Shown: positions 8,701 through 21,100 of the stretch, piece by piece
Position numbering within the stretch: the first letter of the stretch is position 1
Layout of the letters: each line of letters starts with the position of its first letter
Virus record (IMG/VR): IMGVR_UViG_3300024231_000048
Span: 1-25,637 of that record
DNA: 25,637 nucleotides
Strand: one strand, 5' to 3'
Origin: a virus
Notes under the pieces: model-generated
Databases searched by the model: none
Told to the model about the DNA's origin: nothing
Seen by the model: only the letters and a program-made list of their open reading frames with translations
Program-made: the position numbers and the translations under genes

Positions 8701-9134
8701 CATACAACAGCTTAGAAGATTACAAGATGGCTAGTGATGGATTAATTCTTAATTCTGTAACATTCAAACCGTTGTTTGGAGATAAAGCAAGTTTAGAGTT
8801 ACAGGGAAAAATTAAAGTTATTAAGCAGAGTGGGATTGTAGTGTCAACAGGTGAAATTAAATCACGTGTTGTTCAATCACTAAATGAATACTTTACTATT
8901 GATAAATGGGACTTTGGTGACACGTTCTATTTCTCAGAACTGTCAGCGTACTTACATGAAGAACTAGGAGATATTGTTTCTAGTGTAGTGATTGTACCAA
9001 CAGACCCAACAAAAACATTTGGTGACTTATACGAGATTCGTTGTGCACCAAACGAAATATTTGTTAACGCGGCATTGGTCAGTGACATTGAAGTCATTGA
9101 CGCACTAACAGCCGGTGCACTTAAAAAGAACTAG
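5760..9134 (+). CDS. 6: Baseplate wedge protein gp6, enlarged
   Basis: The N-terminus closely follows the T4 gp6 pattern: WKKLYRTYKEADFQSYDFET, SMVDYLRLYYPETFNDYTES, then LMAFMGQGLAFRNDLNTREN and DTAERRDSVTKLAKLVGYTP. The baseplate-J-type core follows (about 320-480: LQFGDGTFSKIPLG, then KERAPAAFYTQNRMVNGEDY). The C-terminus also matches gp6, with FTIDKWDFGDTFYFSELSAY and FGDLYEIRCAPNEIFVNAAL. At 1124 residues it is well above the 660 of T4 gp6; the extra length lies between about 500 and 1000. That region contains a calcium-loop-like D-x-D-x-D-G-x-x-x-D stretch at 813-821. gp6 dimerises into the inner baseplate ring and triggers sheath contraction. A late promoter octamer and an AGGT site precede the gene. 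Confidence 0.95.
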   Translation: MAKTTRQTAIFGAEDWKKLYRTYKEADFQSYDFETLRKSMVDYLRLYYPETFNDYTESSEFVALLDLMAFMGQGLAFRNDLNTRENFLDTAERRDSVTKLAKLVGYTPKRNLNGNGFLKVTAVSTTESVLDYNNFNLSGITINWNDVTNPDWLEQFNAIMNASMIDSQRFGRPGNTTKVLGVQTDEYQINLPTNVMPIAGFSSDVDGVSMDFEIVSGTAVDKTYVYEQSPQPDGAFNVLYKNDKLGYGSENTGYFFMFKQGTLSNQDFTLVDRISNRVVDLNVEGVNQDDVWLFNVAQTGNVLTEWREVDNIFAVDSKASIGEREVYQVNTKTNDQIQLQFGDGTFSKIPLGEYRSYIRSSNGLEYVINPEEIQNIQVPLSYVSRNGRTETLTLTVSLQTAVSNSKARENISEIKERAPAAFYTQNRMVNGEDYNNFPFTRFTSILKSKALARTGVGINRQLDLLDPTGKYSSTTAFASDGSFYRSFTDPTKTFSFVDTNDIADVIQNTVEPILKSRELTHFYYDKYQRVSLSGITWNQSTAIVNQTTGYFTDDVSGGTVSVALTSSKTKYIQEGALIKFEPPANQYFDANNRLQSGVPTKANEKLALWATVTNLVLDGTNFGQGNLANGTGPITFNEYLPTGCVPTEVIPKFVTDLTVPFENKLIDQIEVYRDFGIGFDEETSEWYIIATDNLSESADYDRSFAKNTDGLNRDASWLIQFTTDGEIYTIKFRNLVYYFASVQENRFIFDSSAKVYDPKTGKTVTDNVSVLKANTKPDANENLTTDVSLDIVGQEVETDGFVDNFKVLVSFSDKDQDGIADNPDIFKDLVNPTTSPNTKYVFFQRQTDFDNLERWVPLASNVINMMYADLDAVQLKKKEYLQGQIFYAYTDKKFYKLSITGSEFTIAETTDYRVSVGRQDLYFQYKHNSPNTRRIDPALTNIIDLYLVTNTYYTNYTNWIKDSTGKVTKALEPTIDELTLAYNSLEDYKMASDGLILNSVTFKPLFGDKASLELQGKIKVIKQSGIVVSTGEIKSRVVQSLNEYFTIDKWDFGDTFYFSELSAYLHEELGDIVSSVVIVPTDPTKTFGDLYEIRCAPNEIFVNAALVSDIEVIDALTAGALKKN

Positions 9135-9142
9135 GATAAACA
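9135..9142 (+). promoter_or_regulatory. GATAAACA octamer abutting the giant gene start; AGGA ribosome-binding site overlaps it
   Basis: GATAAACA differs by one base from the octamer before other genes but touches the ATG at 9143, so a late start would fall inside the coding region. The overlapping AGGA at 9133-9136 has a good 6-base spacing to the ATG and shares the gp6 stop codon TAG. Translation initiation by coupling to gp6 is the more plausible function; the promoter reading is weak. Confidence 0.35.
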
Positions 9143-12100
9143 ATGGCAAGATTTACTAGAACATTAGATCTACTACCTGAGATATTTCAAACTGACGTTA
9201 ACAAAAAGTTTCTGAATGCCTCACTTGATCAAATTGTACAGCGTCCGCAACTGAAACGTGTTGAAGGCTTTATTGGTCGTAAAACCGGACTAGGTGTTAA
9301 AGGACTTGATAGTTATGTATTAGAACAAGATCAAGAACGTGCGGCCTATCAGTTAGAACCTGCAATTACATATAAGAAAAAAGATTCACAAGAGACTAAA
9401 GACTTTTTAACATACCCGGGTATAGTAGATGCATTACAAGTATCTGGTGCAAATGTTCAAAGACCAGATAGGTTATTTGACTCTGAATACTATTCATGGG
9501 ATCCTTTTGTAGATTTTGACAAGTTAGTTAACTTTAGCCAGTACTACTGGTTACCTGGTGGTCCAGATTCAGTTGACATAGGTGCAACTGAAATTTCAAC
9601 CAGTGACGAGTATGATGTTACAAGAAATGAATTTAATTATAGCCTAGACGGTGTTGAAGGAAATAATCCAACTATCACAGTTGTTAGAGGCGGTAACTAT
9701 AAATTTAATGTTCAACAAACAGGATTTCCTTTCTGGATACAAAGTAACCCAGGAGCAAATGGACTAGTTCCTGGTCAACCTAATCAATCAAGTAGAGAAA
9801 TATTAGGCGTTACTAACAACGGCGACGACAACGGCGTTGTACAATTCAATGTTCCGCAAAGTACAGATCAAAACTTCTTCCTGAACATGGATACTGCGGC
9901 CAAGGTTGATTTAGTTACAGAGTTAGACTTTGATGAAGTTAACAATCAACAAGTAAGACCATTCTTAGATTTGTATGACGGTATTGATCAAGTAACAGAT
10001 CTACGTAACAGAACAATTATCTTTACTAATAGAAACCCTGGTGATGGCGAAGATTCAGGTTGGAAGAGAGATGACAGATTTGATACATCACCATATGACG
10101 ATAATGATACACCGTTTGCTGAGTCAGAAGACATTACTACTAAAACAGATCGTTATTCAGTATACAGAATTGAATATGTATACGAAGAAGATGAATCATT
10201 GCCAGACTTTGATGCTAGTGGTGCTAATCCAATTATGGTACTCAACAAAGTTAAAGAAGTTCCAAACTTACAAAAAGTACATATACAGTATGGCACAACA
10301 TATAACAATAAGTATTTTTGGAAAACTAAAGAAGGCTTCTTTGAAGAACAACCACATCTTACAGCAATAAAAGATACTTTATACTATCAAGATCAAAATG
10401 ATGAAAATAGATTTGGCATCATTCGTGTAGTAGATGCTGTTAACCAATTGACTCTAAATGTTGGAGACGATATTGTAGGAGTTAAAACTTATACTTCTCC
10501 AACAGGTATTAAATTTAGTAACGGAATGAAAGTACAGTTTCGTGGTAAAACACTGCCTGAGACTTATCAGGATAAAGAATACTATGTTGAAGGTGTGGGT
10601 ACTGCAATTAAATTGTTAGCAGTTGCAGACTTTAAAACACCCGAGGCTTATACTGTTAGCGAAACACAACCGTTTGACGCTAAAGGGTTTGATGAAACAC
10701 CATTTGACTCAAGTCTAAATGCCCCAACAGAAAAAGATTATTTTACAATTAACAGAGCGTCACCTGATCAGAATCCGTGGACACGAAGTAACAGATGGTT
10801 CCATATTTCTGTTATCAAAGCATCAGCAGATTACAATAAGACTATTGCTAACTTAGATCAAACAGCTCGTGCTAAACGCCCTATTTTAGAATTTAACGAC
10901 GGTCTGAGGTTATTTAACTTTGGCACTGAAGGTAAACAAGCAATTGATATTATTGATCTAAGACAGAACGATGCACTTTCAAATGTAGCAGGACAGATTG
11001 GATATAGTATTGATAACTTTGGATTATACGATGGTGCAAGAGTTATTTTTGCCGCTGACGAAGATCCCGAAGTACGTAATAAAATTTATACAGTAAATTT
11101 AGTTGACCCGGTAGGTATAACTGTAGATCCTGAACAAACAAGCGAAAAAATTATTCAACTAACAAAAGCAGATGACGGAGATGTTGTCTTGGACCAAGTA
11201 GTGTACTTAATGAGTGGTGCAACTATACAAGGGCAGGCATACAGATATACAGGAACTGAATGGGTACAAACACAACAAAAAACAAAAGTTAATCAACATC
11301 CTGTATTTGACATATTTGATCAAGCAGGTAATTCAATTAGCGATAATACATATTATCCATCAACTAACTTTGCTGGTACTAAACTATTTTCTTTCAAAGA
11401 AGGAACAGGACCAATTGATAGTGAACTTGGTGTTAGACTGAGTTACTTGAACATCAACAATGTTGGAGACATTGTATTTGAAAATAACTTGTATAAAGAC
11501 ACTTATGTTTATACAGTTAATAATGTTTCAACAACTACAGACATTGCTACTGGCTTTGCTAGAAAGTACAGTGACCGAACAACTTTTAATTTAAAAACAG
11601 GTTGGGAAAAAGCTGTTGACACAACAAGACAAAGTCAAGTGTTTACATTTAGTGACCAATCTGAGTGTATCTGTGATATAAGACATAACGACGGTGATAA
11701 CACTGTTGTTGTATATGTTGACAACAAATATGTATTGCCAAGTAATTACACAGTTACAAGAACAGCAACCACAACAACAGTAACATTAGCTAAAGCAGAA
11801 GCAGTTGTACACATTCACGTAGTTAGTGATCAAGCAAGTGACATTGCTTATTATGAAATGCCAAGTAACTTGAGTGATAATTCAGTCAATGACGAGTTTG
11901 AAGAAGTTACACTAGGTACAACTAGAAATCATTTTGTTACACTAGCACAGAGCCACCCGGACTTATCCGGTGAGCTACTAGGTGAAAACAATCTACGTGA
12001 TCTAGGTAATGTTGTTGGTTATGGTAAACAGATTGTTGAACAAAGTAGTCCATTACAATTTACAGCAACATTTGCAAAAGATTCAAACATTAACTTCTTT

Positions 12101-15100
12101 GATTCACTGGAATATGCGTCAAATGAATACGAAAAAATTAAGAACAGATTAGTTGATGCATTAACAAAGAATGACTACCAGGGCCCAGCCGCAGAGAGAT
12201 TAGATCTTGCATTTGCAGATCTAAACAGAGGTAGAAACCCAGACATGCCGTTTTACTGGGCAGACACAATACCGTGCGGTGAAGTATTTGAAGAAACTAA
12301 AATAACAATAACAGCGATTGATGACAATACCTTTGACACACTGTCTACATATGATTACACAAAAGCAAACTACAAAGCTGTATTAGTTTACTTAAATGAT
12401 GTACAGTTAATAAAAGATATAGATTACACAGTAGCAACAGATGGTCCTAGGCTAATTATTGACGAAATTAAACAACCATTGGTTGTTGGTGATGTTGTTA
12501 AAATTAGAGAGTATGACTCTACAGTAGGAAGTTTTGTTCCGCCAACACCAACTAAGCTAGGATTATTTGATAAATTTATTCCTAAGATATTTACAGATAA
12601 TTCATATTCTACATCACAGACAATACTACAAGGTCATGATGGATCCAGAATGATTACGTTTGGTGATAACCGTGACGATGTATTGTTAGAGTTTGAACGT
12701 AGAATGTACAACAATATTAAACTACCATCGTCTAATGTAATACCGCTAAGATGGTATGATGTTATTCCGGGTAAATTTAGAAAAACAGATTATGCAGAGT
12801 CCGAAGTAGTTGAGCTACTTGGCGAAAGCTTCTTGTCATGGGTAAGTTGGAACAAGCTAGATTACAAACTGCAAGAATACGATAAAGATAATAAGAAAAC
12901 ATGGAACTATAGTTCAGCAACAGATAGAATTGATGAGGAACTTCTAAGAGGTAACTGGAGAGGTAATCTACTTAAATTCTATGACACAGATATACCGCAC
13001 TTACATCCGTGGGAAATGTTTGGATTTTCAGAAGAACCAAGTTGGTGGCAACGTCAATATGGTCCAGCACCATATACAGGTGATAACTTAGTGTTATGGG
13101 ACGATTTAGCCAATGGTGTAGTTAATGATCCAGCAGGAAAGTATACGTTAACAAACTTTAAGCGTACTGGACTACAAACTGTTATTCCTACAGGCGACGA
13201 AGGACAACTTGAAGCAACATTTGATGTACTGGTCGACAACTATGACCCAATGAGTACACAAAAGGCTTGGCAAGTAGGAGACGGTGGCCCTGTTGAGACA
13301 GCTTGGAGAAGATCAAGTGCTTGGCCATTTGCTGTTATGAAACTTCTAGCAAAAACTAAGCCAGCACAGTTCTTTAGTTTAATGGCTGACAGAGATAGAT
13401 ACAAGTATTCATCAGCACTAGGACAGTATGTATTTGATTCAAGATATAGATTAACATCAAACAATCTTGACATATACGGCAGTGGCACTATTAAACACAG
13501 TTACATTAACTGGTGTGTTGACTTTGCACGTAGACAAGGTATTGCAGACAAGCAAGCAATAGAAGACACCTTAAGAAATACACAAGTGCAACTAGTCTAT
13601 AGAACAGGCGGCTTTACAGATAAACAGTTCTTAAAAGTGTTTACAGAAAAATCATCACCTAACACACTTAACGCAAACTTACTATTACCTGATGAAAGTT
13701 ACGAAGTTGTTTTATATAATAACGAACCATTTGATGAAGTTACATATAGTTCGGTTATTGTACAGAAAGTAGCAGGCGGTTATGCTGTATACGGTAACTC
13801 AAAAGAACAGTTATACTTTAAGATATTCCAGTCAGTTCCAAACGGAAACTACAAAAATATTGTAGTAGGCGATAGCAATGTTAGGACAAGTCTTGATTTC
13901 TCAAGCAAAGAAGTATTAGTGCCATACGGTTACACATTTACAGATAAAGGTTTATTGGTAGACTTCTTAGTAAGCTACGGTGAATGGTTACAAAGCAAAG
14001 GCTTTATATTTGAAGACAGAGAGAATGGCTATTTACTAAATTGGGGACAAATGGTTACTGAGTTCTTATATTGGAATCAACAAGGATGGCAAGAAGGTGC
14101 GATCATTAATCTTAATCCAGCGGCAAGTGAACTTAAAATTTCAAGACCAGGTGCAGTGGCAACTCCTATACTAGGTAAACGTGCAGATGAATTTGTACTA
14201 AATCAAAATTTACGTCCTATACTAAAAGAAAACCTTGTATGGAATAGAATCGATAATGACTTAACTATTAAAACAATAGATGAAAACTCAATTGGTTTTG
14301 TTAAGATTAAATTTACAAGCTATGAACACGCACTAGTATTTGACAACACTAGTATCTTTAATGACTTAATGTACGATCCAGCAACAGGTGCTAGACAACA
14401 ACGTTTGAGACTAATTGGCACAATGTCAGATAATTGGGACGGGACTGTTAATGCGCCAGGCTTTATTATGAATCAGCCTAATGTTGAAGACTGGAAAGAA
14501 AACAGCCAATATGCAAAAGGTGACATTGTTAAATATAAAAACAAATATTATGCAAGCCTTAAACGTTTAACACCAACAGCAGTGTTTAACTTTGCTAACT
14601 GGGCAGAAACAGAATACGAATCAGTCAAGACAGGCCTAATACCTAACCTAGCATTAAAAGCACAACAGAGTGAACAGTTCTACGATCTAAGTGAAGCAAA
14701 CTTAGAGTCAGACGCAGATCTATTAGGATTTGGTCTTATTGGATTCCGACCAAGAAACTACATGCAAGGACTCACACTTGATGACGTAAGCCAAACAAAT
14801 GTTTATAAAAACTTTATTGGTAATAAAGGTAGTACGCAGTCATTAGACTTATTTAAATCAGCTAAACTTGACAAAGAGCTTACTGACTATAATATATTTG
14901 AAAACTGGGCAGTACGTTCAGGAGTTTATGGTGCTAGCTCAAACAGAAGCTATGTTGAAACACAATTAGACAGTGACAAGTTAACTGGTAATCCTGCAAC
15001 AATAAAAATTACAGATTCAGTTAACGGAACCACAGTTAATCAAACTATCAGAACTGCTGAAATTTACAAATCAAACTACAAAGTCACAACAGAGGACATA

Positions 15101-18100
15101 CTACCAACAGTTGATTATCAGAACGTTGAGAACTCATTGCCGTCGGCAGGTTTTGTAAATGTTGATGATGTTGATATTAAAATATTCCAGCTAAATGATT
15201 TAACTGAGATTATAGATAATATAACCAAGATTGCTGAAGGTACTAAGATTTGGGTAGCTAAAGATAATAACTACTCATGGAACGTTTATAGATCAACGCT
15301 GGTACATAGCGAACCTATTAGAGTGCTCGATAACCTGGACGATACATCAACAGTAACATTCAATGCACATCATAGTCTTAGTAAAAATGATATTGTTGTG
15401 TTTAGATTCTTTGACGGGTTAACAGGAGCATTTAGAGTTAATGCAGTTCCTGATTTAGATAAAATTATTATTGACTTATCATTACCAGATGAGGTTACAA
15501 CTTTAACTGATCTAGGTGTAGCATTTGTACTACAATCAAGTAAAGTTACACAAGGCAGTGACATAGCTAACTTGCCGTATGTTCACGATATAGACACAGG
15601 CGAAAAGATTTGGGTTGATGGAACAAGATGGAAAGTGTTAGAAAAACATAACCCGTTTAACGACTCGGCGAGTACTTGGAGTAAAACACTTAAGGCACCT
15701 CAAGCAAATGCAGAGTTTGGTAAAGTTGTATCACAAACTCCAGATGGCCTAACAAGTTTAATTGGTGCACCAAGATGGGAATCAGGAAGAGGCAGTGTTT
15801 ACGTGTTTGGCCAAATTGGCACAGGTGATATCCAAGAAGGCACACAGTTACATCTAGGTAAACTGTCTAGCACAATTGATAAAGAAATTGCAGAGTACGG
15901 TAAGAGTATTGACTCTGCAGACAATGGATGGAACATTGTTGGAGCTCCGGGATCAAAAGATGACGAAGGTATATCAGTAGTCATTGACAAAACACCAAGT
16001 GGTGTTATTAGAGAGGCACAGATATTAACAATTCCGGGCAATGAAGCCGGTGATAGTTCAACTAGCAGATTTGGCGAAGCAGTTTCAATTAGTCCTAATT
16101 CAAATTGGATTTATGTAGGTGCTCCGGGTAACGAAAAAGTTTATACATATCAACGTGTTGACTATGAGCAACAAACATATGATTTCTTTGGAGATGGGTC
16201 AACAACTATATTTGATATTAGTGATTACATCACAGTAGCTGATGAAACACAGGTTGCAATTAATATTAATAATATATCAAAGGTAGCAGTAGATGATTAT
16301 TCGTTAACTAGTGGTATATTAACATTTGAAGACCCTCCAAGAGATGGGGCTAAGATTGAGATAACACGAGTTTATACATATCAAGCAGACGGTGACGGCT
16401 CAACAGTAGCGTATGATATCAGCTCAATCTATCATGCAACTTCTATAGAAAAGTTTAGAGTATTAATAGATAGTGAATTACTGAGACCTAACTATGATTA
16501 TACATTTGACAGTGGTTCACAAACAATTACATTTACACTAACAAATAAAGTAGGTGCAAGTATTGCACCACCCAATGATTCACTTATACAAGTTTTTGCT
16601 GAATCACATTTCACATATGTTAGTGCTATTAGTAATCCAGGCGAGCCAGGTAATAACTTTGGCGGAAGTATTGCTACTACAAGAGACGGTAGACAAATAG
16701 TAATTGGAGCAGACACAGGAGAAGGATCTGACTCAAGCACAAACGTAGGTAGAGTGTTTGTATTTGATAGAGACGCAGAACGTTTCCAAGCTAAAACAAG
16801 TACGTCGTTGACATTTACAACTACAAAATCTATTGTTGGTAAACCAACAGTGTTGGTTAATGAGCAAGTACAAGTTAACGATGACGACTACTTGTACGCA
16901 GGGTCATACACAGTTTCAGGCAAGACTATAACAATAGATGATGATGTAGTTGATCTAGGTGATATTATTGAAGTTGAAACTAACAACTATGTACTAGCTG
17001 GCGAGTTACATCAAGAGTTACCAATGCAGAATTCACAGTTTGGATTTGCTGTAAAAGTATGTCCAACTAACTGTTCAATGTATGTTGGTGCACCGCAAGA
17101 TTCAAAAAATAAAGAAAATGCAGGTTCTGTAACACGCTTTGTTAACAGATCAAGACTGTACGGTTCAACAATGGGTAGTATAGCAAACCCAACAATTACT
17201 ATTGGTGATGCACTGAGAATTAACAACTATTATGTTGTTGCTACAGGCACAACAGCTACTAGCTACGCACTTGATATTACAAACGCTAATATTCCAAATG
17301 TTAAAGCAAGCGTGGTTGATAATAAAATTAAAATTGAACTAATAAATGTTAATGCGGCACCGACAGCAAATAAATTGTTTATCTATCCAGGTATAGGAGT
17401 AATACACGAGGATCTCGGAATTGATATATTCCCAAGAATGCAAACAATCCATAATCCGTATCCATTAGTTAATGCAAGACTTGGGCACAGTTTAGATATC
17501 TCAAGCGATGCACAATCGATTGTCATTGGAGCTCCGCATGGTGCTACAAACTTAGAAGTTACACTAGACACTAGCACAACAACTATTGACGCAAGTGCAA
17601 CTAAGATAAAAGATGTACAAACACAAAGTGGTGCTGTTTATACATATGACTATTTAGAAAGTGATGCAGATACTTACACAAACCCAGGTAGGTTTGTATT
17701 TGGACAGCAAATTAACGATAACCTAGTTCATCCACTAAGTGAGTTTGGTACTAGTGTTGATTACTGTAATGCTAAATTATTAATTGGTTCGCCTAAACAT
17801 GAAACATCAGATATAGCATACGGTAGAATTGTAAGATTTAACAACGACACATATACACCGGTGTGGCAAGTAGATGAACAAGAAACAGATGTAGTAAATA
17901 CAGCACTTTTAAATTCGGTGTTTATATACGACAGGACAGACGAAAAGCTACTAACACATTTAGATTATATTGACCCACTACAAGGTAAAATCTTAGGTGC
18001 GGCTAAACAAAATATTGACTTACTGATACCAGATGATCCTGCACAATATAATAACGGAACATCAAATAACTTTGGAATGACTTGGGGCAATGAGAAAATA

Positions 18101-21100
18101 GGCACAATATGGTGGGACGTTTCTACTGCTAAGTTTATTAACTACAATCAGTCAACAGCAGACTATCGTGCTAAACGCATAGGTAACTTATTCCCAGGTT
18201 CAACTATTGACATTTACCAATGGATATCTAGTGATCTTCCACCAACAAGCTACGAGGGCGAAGGGACAGTTTACTCAACAGAAAGTTATTCAACACTCAG
18301 CGATGTAAAAGAAGGCGGAGAAGTAATTACAAAATACTACTTCTGGGTAAAAGGATTAACATCAGTTGATAAAGATGCTAACAAAACATTAAGTCCTGTT
18401 ACTATTGCACAATATATTGAAACTCCAAAGTCAAGTGGAATACCATACATGGCCGCTGTTGATAAAAATATATTTGCTCTGTTTAATTGTCAAGATAATA
18501 TTAAAGACCAAGACTCGGTGTTGCACGTTGAGTTTGACAAAATTGAAACAAACAACAATGTACACATTGAGTATGAACTTATTAGAGAAAATGATTCTAC
18601 ACAGTTCTTAAGTGATACCTTATATCGTAAATTCTTAGACTCATTCTGCGGTACTGATACTGCAGGCAACATTGTTCCTGATCCTAGCCTATCAATTACA
18701 GATAGACGAGGTGTTGACTTTAGACCTAGACAAACAATGTTTGTCAACAGATTTAAAGCATTAGAAAATTATCTAACAGCAACAAATAGAATACTAAAAA
18801 CATTGCCAATAACAGAAATAAGAAGTTATCCGCTATTGAATAGCCAGGAAGTAATGCCAGGAAAACCAAGTAACACTTGGGATATTCAAGTAGAAGATAC
18901 AGCTGAGTTAGGATTTCAGACAACAGGCATTGATGCAATTGGTACACGTTATCTTGTCAAGGTAGACGAAAATAACGATAACTTGTGGACTATATATACT
19001 CTACAAAGTAATAGAACATTATTGTTAACACGTGTGCAGAATTATAAAACAACACGTTACTGGGATGTCGCTGATTGGTATGCAACAGGATACAACGTAC
19101 TAGATAAACCAACAAAAGAAGTTAATCTATACGCAGACCTAGCAACACTGACAACTGCAACTGTTGGAAACATTGTTAAAGTACGTTCAAATGCACAAGG
19201 CAAGTTTGAAATTTATCAACTAGATACAACAGGATGGACTAGGGTTGGTTTAGAAAAAGGTACTATACAATTTAAAAGCAGTATATATGATTATACTATT
19301 GACCGTAACGGCTTTGACAATGAAGTATTTGATGCACAATACTTTGATCAAGAAGCTGTTCTTGAACTAAGACAACTAGTTAAATCTATTAACGAAGAAT
19401 TATTTGTCAATGACTTAGCTAAACATAGAATTGACCTAATTACTCTAATGTTTAACTATGTACTCAGCGAACAAAAAACAACAGACTGGTTAGTAAAAAC
19501 TAGTTTAATTGATGTACAACATAACCTACGTGAACTTAAACAGTTTGATATATTAAGACGTGATAACCAAGACTTTATTCAGCAGTACATTGAAGAAGTT
19601 AAACCATACAGAACACAGATTAAAGAGTTTAATTTAGTCTATAAAGGTGAAGATACGTTCTCAGGTGATGCAACTGACTTTGATTTACCTGCACAATTTA
19701 ACACAGATCTTAACAAATATATTTCACCAAGACACGTATTAGATCAAGAAAATATTACAGGTGAAGGTGTTTACCAGTTAGACAATGCAATTTGGTCAAC
19801 AGGTGATTATTCAAGTTGGAGACAGAACTTTGCACTATCAATTCAATCAGTAACAGTGATCGATGGTGGCACAGGGTACACAGAAGCACCTGAAGTAATT
19901 GTTACAGGCGAAGCTGATGCTCCGGCAGAAATGACAGCACGTGTTTCATCAGCAGGTAAGCTAGTTAGTATTACAGTTAATTATGAAGGACAAGGATATA
20001 CGTCAACACCAGTTATTACGCTCAAAGGCGGTAACGGTACAGGGGCTACAGTAGTTGCAGTTACAGCACCAGGTGATGTAAGATCATATAAAACAACAAT
20101 TAAGTTTGACAGATATGACCATAGTACCAGTGTACTTGATTGGACAGCTGAAACTTCGTATGAACAAGATCAACTATTGCGTTACAATAACAAAGTTTAT
20201 AAAGCAGAACTAGCAGATGGCAGTACGTTAAGTAAAGCAACATTTGATCCATTGGATTACACATTAGTTGATGTTACAGATTTATCAGGTGTAGATCGTA
20301 CAATGGGACTATATCAGCCAGGCGCCAATTACCCAGGCTTAGATTTGTCGTTACTAGTATATGGCACAGAGTATCCAGGAGTTAATATAACTGGACCAAA
20401 CTTCAATCAAAATACTGGTTTAGACGTAGGTAACTTTGATGTTAATCCATATGACAACATTGACTTTGATGAAAATGGTAGACCATCGTATTCTGAGACA
20501 ATACTTGATTCTAAATATGAAGGTGGCGACTACAGTGGAACAACAGCAACATCACTATTATCAACTGATGTTGATGTAGACGGTGGAGCATACATTGACA
20601 GTTACAATAGTCATGCACCACAAGAACTTGTTCCGGGTGCAATATTTGACACACTTAATATTTCCGTTACTACACGACCAGGTGAAGACTATACAGATAC
20701 AGGATGGACTGGTCAGAGTCAGGCAACATATGTAGAATTTAATGGTACTGATAGAGTAATTAGTTTTGATGGATTAATTGATGTACCATTTGCTGTACTT
20801 GCGTTTGATGTTGCTTCAGGTAAACAATTAGTATTTGAATATGGTGACACTCCAGTAAATGATGTTGACTACACTATAGATTGGAACGCTAAAACAATTA
20901 CACTAACTGATGGTAGATTTACGTCAGGTGATACTATTGGTGTTACAGCATACGGTGTTGGAGGTGGAAACCAATTGCTTGTTGAGGATTATAAAGCAGG
21001 TGATTACATAACAACTGATGGTCATGCAGATATTATTTTACCAGTTGATCACGAACAGATTAAAAACTTAGAAGTTCTAGTCAATGGTGAAAAGATTACT

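Noticed and set aside
9100-9160. Frameshift joining gp6 to the giant protein
   Set aside because: The gp6 frame ends at a normal TAG with a family-like C-terminus, and the next ATG has a well-placed AGGA, so two separate proteins are the simpler reading.
10041-10370. 109-codon plus-strand frame inside the giant gene
   Set aside because: Its Ile/Lys/Met/His-rich product is typical of an out-of-frame reading of AT-rich coding DNA, and the overlapping giant frame has clear domain homology-like patterns.
15709-17870. Recent tandem amplification of the propeller blades at DNA level
   Set aside because: The blades are similar only in protein pattern; I see no long identical DNA between them, so the repeat is old.
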